Source: Embleya sp040605455
GTDB lineage: Bacteria; Actinomycetota; Actinomycetes; Streptomycetales; Streptomycetaceae
Direction of reading: 5' to 3'
DNA: 35,202 bases
Assembly (NCBI RefSeq): GCF_040605455.1
Contig: NZ_JBEXCV010000100.1
Location: forward strand, 1-35,202
The notes beneath the pieces are model-generated. The model was not told the DNA's origin, made no database searches, and saw nothing but the letters and a program-made list of their open reading frames with translations. Numbering within the stretch: position 1 is the stretch's first letter; each line of letters opens with the position of its first letter. The translations under genes were made by a program, and so were the position numbers. Below are positions 31,408 through 35,202 of this stretch, in pieces.

Positions 31408-33636
31408 TCAGCGCGGTTCGATCCCCAGCAACTCCGCGGTCCAGTCCGGATCCGCCGTGACCACGGCCAGCAGCCGGGTGGCCCGAGTCAGCGCCACGTA
31501 GAGCGTGCGCATGCCGTTGGGCGACTGCTCGACGATCCCGCGCGGGTCGACGATCACCGCAACGTCGAACTCCAGGCCCTTGGCGTCGAGCGCGTCCATC
31601 GGCTGCACTCGCGGGTCCAGGCCCGCCAGCTCGGCCGCCAACTCCTCGGTCGCCCCGACCGGGGTGACCACGCCGATGGTGCCCTCGACCGTCTCCAGCA
31701 GTTCGCGCACCAGCTTGCGCACCACCGGACCGGTCCGCTCCCCCGCCGTGGCGTGCACGGTCGGCGGCTCGCCGCCGCTGCGCACCGCCCGGGCCGGGCG
31801 TGCCCCGGGCACCGCCCGCACAAGCACCCGCGCGGCGACGTCGGCCACCTCCACCGGGTTGCGGTAGTTGGTGGTCAGCTCGAACTCGTACCGGCCCCGC
31901 TCGCGCAACGCCTCGGCCATCGCCGCCGCCGACGCGCTCGGGTCCTCCCACGCGCTCTGCGCGGGATCCTCGACGATGGTCCAGGTCGCGTGCATGCCGC
32001 GCCGGCCGAGCATGCGCCACTGCATCGGAGTCAGGTCCTGCGCCTCGTCGATGACGATGTGCGCGTACTCGACCGGCTCGTCCTGGTCCTCGTCGCGCGG
32101 CCTGCGTGCGCCGCGCCCGCCGGCCATCCGGTCCGCGTAGGTGGTCACCTCGGTGATCTCGTCCGGAACGTCCCGGCCGACCGTCTCGCCGCTGAAGATG
32201 TCCCGGCCGTCCACCACGTACGGGTTGTCCTCGTCCGGGTTGCCGTAGGCCACCGTGCGCTTGCGCGGCAGCGGCCCGAGCAGGCCGGTCAGCTCGTCCA
32301 TCAGCGCCACGTCGTGGAAGGAGACCTCGCCGGTGCGCGCGGTGCGCGCCCACGAGTTCGCCAGCACCGACACCTGCGGGGGCGTCAGATCGCGTTCGTG
32401 GCGGCGCAGCCGCTCCGGGTCGGCCAGCCCGGCGAGCACGTCCGCGGGCCGCTGGAGCGGCCACCACGCGCGCAGGAACGCGGCGAACTCGTCGCGCGCG
32501 GCCACGTCCTCGTGGAACGCGTCCTTCTCGCCGCGCCCGGCGCCGCGCGAGAGCAGCCGGCCCCACAGCTCGGTGAGCAGTTGGCGGGCCACCTGGAGTC
32601 GGGCGGTGTTGGGGCCGCCGCGGTTCTTGGCCAGCACCTCGCGGCGGATCCGGCGCAGCGCCTTGTGGTCGAGCACGATCCTGGTGCCCCGGTGCGAGAT
32701 CGCGAACTCGGTCGGCGCGCCGGCCGGCACGTCGGCCACCGCGCGGCGGAGCAGGTGGGTCATCGCGGCGGCACCCTTGAGCTTCGCCGCCGCCGCGTCG
32801 TCGTGGTAGGCCGCCTCGACGCCCTCGACCATGTCGCCCAGCGAGCGCAGCACCGCGCCGCCTTCGCCGAGCGAGGGCAGCACCCGTTCGATGTAGGCGG
32901 TGAAGCGCGGGTTGGGACCGACCACGAGCACGCCGCGGGAGCCGAAGCGGCGGCGGTGTTGGAACATCAGGTACGCGACCCGGTGCAGCGCGACGGCGGT
33001 CTTGCCGGTGCCCGGGCCGCCGCGCACGATCACCGAGCGGTCGATCGGCGCCCGGATGGCCTCGTCCTGCTCGCGTTGGATGGTGGCCACGATGTCGTGC
33101 ATCGAGCCGTCCCGGGTCCGCGAGAGCGCGGCCAGGAAGGCACCGTCGCCGACGATCACCATGTCGCCGGCGGCGTCCGGGTCGAGCAGGTCGTCCTCGA
33201 TGTCGACCACCGAGCGGCCTCGGCAGTGCAGCACCCGGCGGCGGACCACGCCGCGCGGGTCGTCCGGGGTGGCCCGGTAGAAGGCCTCCGCGGCGGGCGC
33301 ACGCCAGTCGACGACGAGCACCTCGCTGTCCTCGTCGCGAATGCCGATCCGGCCGATGTGGCGGACCTCGTCGTCGAGCTGGTCGAGTCGGCCGAAGACG
33401 AGTCCGTCGTCGGCGGCGTCGAGTGAGCGGGCCCAGAGTTCGGCGCGGTAGACCATGACGTCCCGCTCGACCAGCGCCGCGCGCGTGCCGACCTGCGCCT
33501 GCCGGTAGCCCTGTTGAAGCAGCGCCTGGGCTTCGTCGCGCATGTGTTCCAGGCGCGTGTAGGAGCGATCGACATGGCCCTGTTCCGCGGCGAGCTCGCG
33601 TTCCTTGGCCTGGGGGTCGCCTGCCGGCGCGGGCAT
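31408..33636 (-). CDS. helR: HelD/HelR-type RNA polymerase-associated ATPase (UvrD/Rep superfamily)
   Basis: A 742-residue SF1-like ATPase. An N-terminal coiled coil (about 8-45) matches the arm that HelD proteins insert into the RNA polymerase secondary channel. RIGIRDEDSEVLVVDWRAPAAE (95-116) is the family's typical entry segment. Walker A is GGPGTGKT (206-213), Walker B is IVIDEAQD (527-534), and the UvrD-type end motifs DALDAKGLEFDVAVIVDP and LYVALTRATRLLAVV are present. HelD factors release stalled polymerase from DNA; HelR in Streptomyces also displaces rifamycin. ATG 33636 has AAGGAG 8 bases upstream, and the longer frame to 33948 has no family similarity. The choice of symbol is by family resemblance. 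Confidence 0.88.
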   Translation of the reverse strand: MPAPAGDPQAKERELAAEQGHVDRSYTRLEHMRDEAQALLQQGYRQAQVGTRAALVERDVMVYRAELWARSLDAADDGLVFGRLDQLDDEVRHIGRIGIRDEDSEVLVVDWRAPAAEAFYRATPDDPRGVVRRRVLHCRGRSVVDIEDDLLDPDAAGDMVIVGDGAFLAALSRTRDGSMHDIVATIQREQDEAIRAPIDRSVIVRGGPGTGKTAVALHRVAYLMFQHRRRFGSRGVLVVGPNPRFTAYIERVLPSLGEGGAVLRSLGDMVEGVEAAYHDDAAAAKLKGAAAMTHLLRRAVADVPAGAPTEFAISHRGTRIVLDHKALRRIRREVLAKNRGGPNTARLQVARQLLTELWGRLLSRGAGRGEKDAFHEDVAARDEFAAFLRAWWPLQRPADVLAGLADPERLRRHERDLTPPQVSVLANSWARTARTGEVSFHDVALMDELTGLLGPLPRKRTVAYGNPDEDNPYVVDGRDIFSGETVGRDVPDEITEVTTYADRMAGGRGARRPRDEDQDEPVEYAHIVIDEAQDLTPMQWRMLGRRGMHATWTIVEDPAQSAWEDPSASAAAMAEALRERGRYEFELTTNYRNPVEVADVAARVLVRAVPGARPARAVRSGGEPPTVHATAGERTGPVVRKLVRELLETVEGTIGVVTPVGATEELAAELAGLDPRVQPMDALDAKGLEFDVAVIVDPRGIVEQSPNGMRTLYVALTRATRLLAVVTADPDWTAELLGIEPR

Positions 33637-33758
33637 AGTGATGCTCCTTGTGATGTGACACAGGTCTGCGCCCACGGTGGACGAGGCGCCGACGATCGTA
33701 TGGCGTCGCCGGCGCTGTCCCCCGCGGGCCGATCCGCCCACGGGGGTTGCGGCTGGGG

Positions 33759-33776
33759 TCGGGGGTGCTCCCCCGA
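33759..33776 (-). terminator. tcggggg-tgct-cccccga hairpin
   Basis: A perfect 7-bp stem with a 4-base loop, lying between the end of the surface-protein gene (33905) and the HelR start (33636) as read on the minus strand. A second imperfect hairpin at 33719-33746 follows. The element is of a type seen often between Streptomyces genes. Either could end the upstream transcript or sit in the HelR leader. I see no gene in the 268-base gap. Confidence 0.5.
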
Positions 33777-33904
33777 GGGACACAGTATTCGGGACCCGCG
33801 TCGGTCTTCGCGACGCCCGGGCCCGGCAGGGCCGATCACGGCTGGTCGAAGACCGGTTTCGGGACGCCCCCGGCGGGTCCGCTCGGCCGCTGTCCGGGCC
33901 CTGC

Positions 33905-35202
33905 TCAGGCCTGCCTGGTGCGCAGCCGGCGCACCGCGACCACGACACCGATCAGGCCGACGAGTCCGAGTATCCCCCACAGCCAGGTGCTCGCGCCCGA
34001 ACCGCCGTCCCCGCCGGTACCGCTCGGCGCGAGGGCGGCCTGCGCGGATCCGGCGGACGTCGCGGCCGGGGCCGTCACGGTGATCCCGAAGCGGGCCTTG
34101 GCCTCGTGCCTGGTCGGCGCGGTGTCCGAGACGGTGATCCCGAATCCGGTCTCGCCGGAGGCGGTGGGAGTGCCGGTGATCACACCGCCGTCCGGATCCA
34201 GGGTCAGTCCCGGCGGCAGCGGGTCGTCGGCGACCCAGTGGTAGGGGGCGGTGCCGCCCTGGACGGCGAGCTTGGCGGTGTAGGGCTGCCCGACGGTCGC
34301 GGGCGGCAGTACCGCGGTGGGCAGCACCAGTGCGGCCGAGGGCACCGCGTCGACGGGCGTGGACGGGTCGGATTCGCCCACCGCGTTGATCGCGGTGATC
34401 GTGTACGAGTAGGTGGTGCCGTTGTCCAGGGCCTGATCGGTGTAGGTCAGGGTGTCCGCGCCCAGGGTGGCCGGCGTCGCCGCCGATCCGGCTTCGCCGT
34501 TGGTCGAGCGCAGGATCCGGTAGCCGGTGATCGGGCTGTCGCCGGTGTCCGCCGGCGGCATCCAGGACAGCACCGCCTGGCCCTGCCCGGCGGTGGCGGC
34601 CAGGCCGCCGGGCGCGCCGGGCTTGACGCTGCCCGCTCCGGACAGCGTGACCGTGCGGCTGCCGCCGGGGATGTTGCCGGTCAGGGTGAGCGTGCCGGCG
34701 GCCGAGCCGCGTACGGTCGGGCTGAACGTGATCGCGAAGGAGCACGCGGAGCCGCCGGGCACGTTGGTGTCCGGGCCGGACGCGCACGTGGTGCCGGTGG
34801 CGTCGATCGCGAAGGGGCCGTCGACCTTCGCGGACGCGATCATGAACGGCACGTCGCCCGCGACGGTGATCGGCAGGTTGCGGGTGGCTTTGCGGCCGAC
34901 CGGGGAGGTGCCGAAGTCGATGGCCACAAGCAGGTCGCCGACCTGGGCGGCGGGCACCGTGAAGGACAGCAGCGCGTGGCCGTCGCCGACTCCGCCGGTG
35001 GCGGAGGTCTGCGCGCCGGGGAAGACGATCGGGTCGGCGTACGCGCCGTTCCCGCCGGCGGCGGGGGCGAACAGCCAGGGAAGCGGGGCCGTCACCGAGG
35101 ACAGCGTGGTGCCGTTGTCGGCGATCGCGACCACCAGGGTCGCGCCGGCCCGGACCGGACCGTTCGCCGCGACCGCGGTCGAGCCGGCCACCGACGCTCC
35201 GG
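33905..35202 (-). CDS. C-terminal part of a membrane-anchored surface protein with Fn3 and Ig-like domains
   Basis: The frame is open through the right edge of the window, so the N-terminus is missing. Of the visible 432 or so residues, the first part is beta-rich. A choice-of-anchor-D/ASH-like domain follows (about FAIDATGTTCASG to RTVTLSGAGS), with two Cys that may form a disulfide. Then come a fibronectin type III domain (PGAPGGLAATAGQGQAVLSW to VGESDPSTPVDAVP) and a putative Ig (He_PIG) domain ending LPPGLTLDPDGGVITGTPTA. A Ser/Gly-rich linker, one transmembrane helix (STWLWGILGLVGLIGVVVAV) and a basic tail RRLRTRQA close it. The layout is that of an extracellular multi-domain protein held by a C-terminal membrane anchor; no LPXTG sortase signal is seen. 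Confidence 0.85.
   Translation of the reverse strand, partial: GASVAGSTAVAANGPVRAGATLVVAIADNGTTLSSVTAPLPWLFAPAAGGNGAYADPIVFPGAQTSATGGVGDGHALLSFTVPAAQVGDLLVAIDFGTSPVGRKATRNLPITVAGDVPFMIASAKVDGPFAIDATGTTCASGPDTNVPGGSACSFAITFSPTVRGSAAGTLTLTGNIPGGSRTVTLSGAGSVKPGAPGGLAATAGQGQAVLSWMPPADTGDSPITGYRILRSTNGEAGSAATPATLGADTLTYTDQALDNGTTYSYTITAINAVGESDPSTPVDAVPSAALVLPTAVLPPATVGQPYTAKLAVQGGTAPYHWVADDPLPPGLTLDPDGGVITGTPTASGETGFGITVSDTAPTRHEAKARFGITVTAPAATSAGSAQAALAPSGTGGDGGSGASTWLWGILGLVGLIGVVVAVRRLRTRQA

Noticed and set aside
33740..33765. Possible rifamycin-associated element upstream of HelR (gggggttgcggctgggg)
   Set aside because: It shares only the ttgcggc centre with the known palindrome and is not itself palindromic, so I cannot support it.

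Overview
The window is very GC-rich with a strong G/C preference at third codon positions. It carries GTG starts, 4-bp GTGA gene overlaps, DUF3558 lipoproteins, TerD, a HelD/HelR-type ATPase, an ECF sigma factor with a SnoaL-like tail, and a short repeat of the kind common between Streptomyces genes. Together these point to a chromosomal segment of a Streptomyces-like actinomycete. I see no tRNA, rRNA, insertion sequence, integrase, phage gene or CRISPR array. The segment reads as many short transcription units separated by hairpin terminators.

Layout. 1-2548: the end of a secreted-type protein, then an OmpR-family response regulator and its histidine kinase. 2669-3922: a VOC-fold protein, then a truncated NarL-type kinase remnant. 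4161-5049: TerD and a 39-residue lysine-rich peptide. 5093-6443: a TetR regulator divergent from a hotdog thioesterase, with a nested operator between them. 6450-11084: a LysR regulator (with a possible small coupled gene) divergent from sdhCAB, with a textbook LysR box in the gap. 11140-11590: a cluster of about 15 copies of a 26/27-bp repeat. 11596-14625: a GntR/FadR regulator and an aldo-keto reductase, divergent from a DegT-family enzyme that has His in place of the PLP lysine. 14719-15917: YceI divergent from a MarR regulator. 16105-18293: a sugar-1-phosphate nucleotidyltransferase and two overlapping DUF3558 lipoproteins. 18404-21180: a lone GH3 C-terminal-like domain and a five-helix membrane protein with an extracellular PI-PLC-like domain. 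21293-24605: a DUF4442 hotdog protein, a crotonase lacking both classical glutamates, a small HTH protein and a family III CoA-transferase with unusual motif order. 24807-27584: a possible winged-helix protein, a methyltransferase remnant, a STAS protein overlapping tail to tail with an ECF sigma factor, and a UBP-type zinc finger. 27808-31326: a Baeyer-Villiger-type monooxygenase, an SDR and an alpha/beta hydrolase. 31408-35202: HelR/HelD and the C-terminal part of a membrane-anchored adhesin-like protein.

How genes may work together. sdhCAB is a complete b558-type succinate dehydrogenase, probably under LysR control. The monooxygenase, SDR and hydrolase fit a chain of alcohol to ketone to ester to acid plus alcohol, resembling part of the mycobacterial mymA cluster. 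The TetR, LysR, GntR and MarR genes each sit divergent from, or in an operon with, a likely target, with an inverted repeat in the adjacent intergenic region.

I did not find a clear new multi-gene defence or mobile system. The points most worth a second look are the lysine-less DegT enzyme, the repeat array, the lone GH3 C-terminal domain, the STAS/sigma antisense overlap and the two decaying genes.
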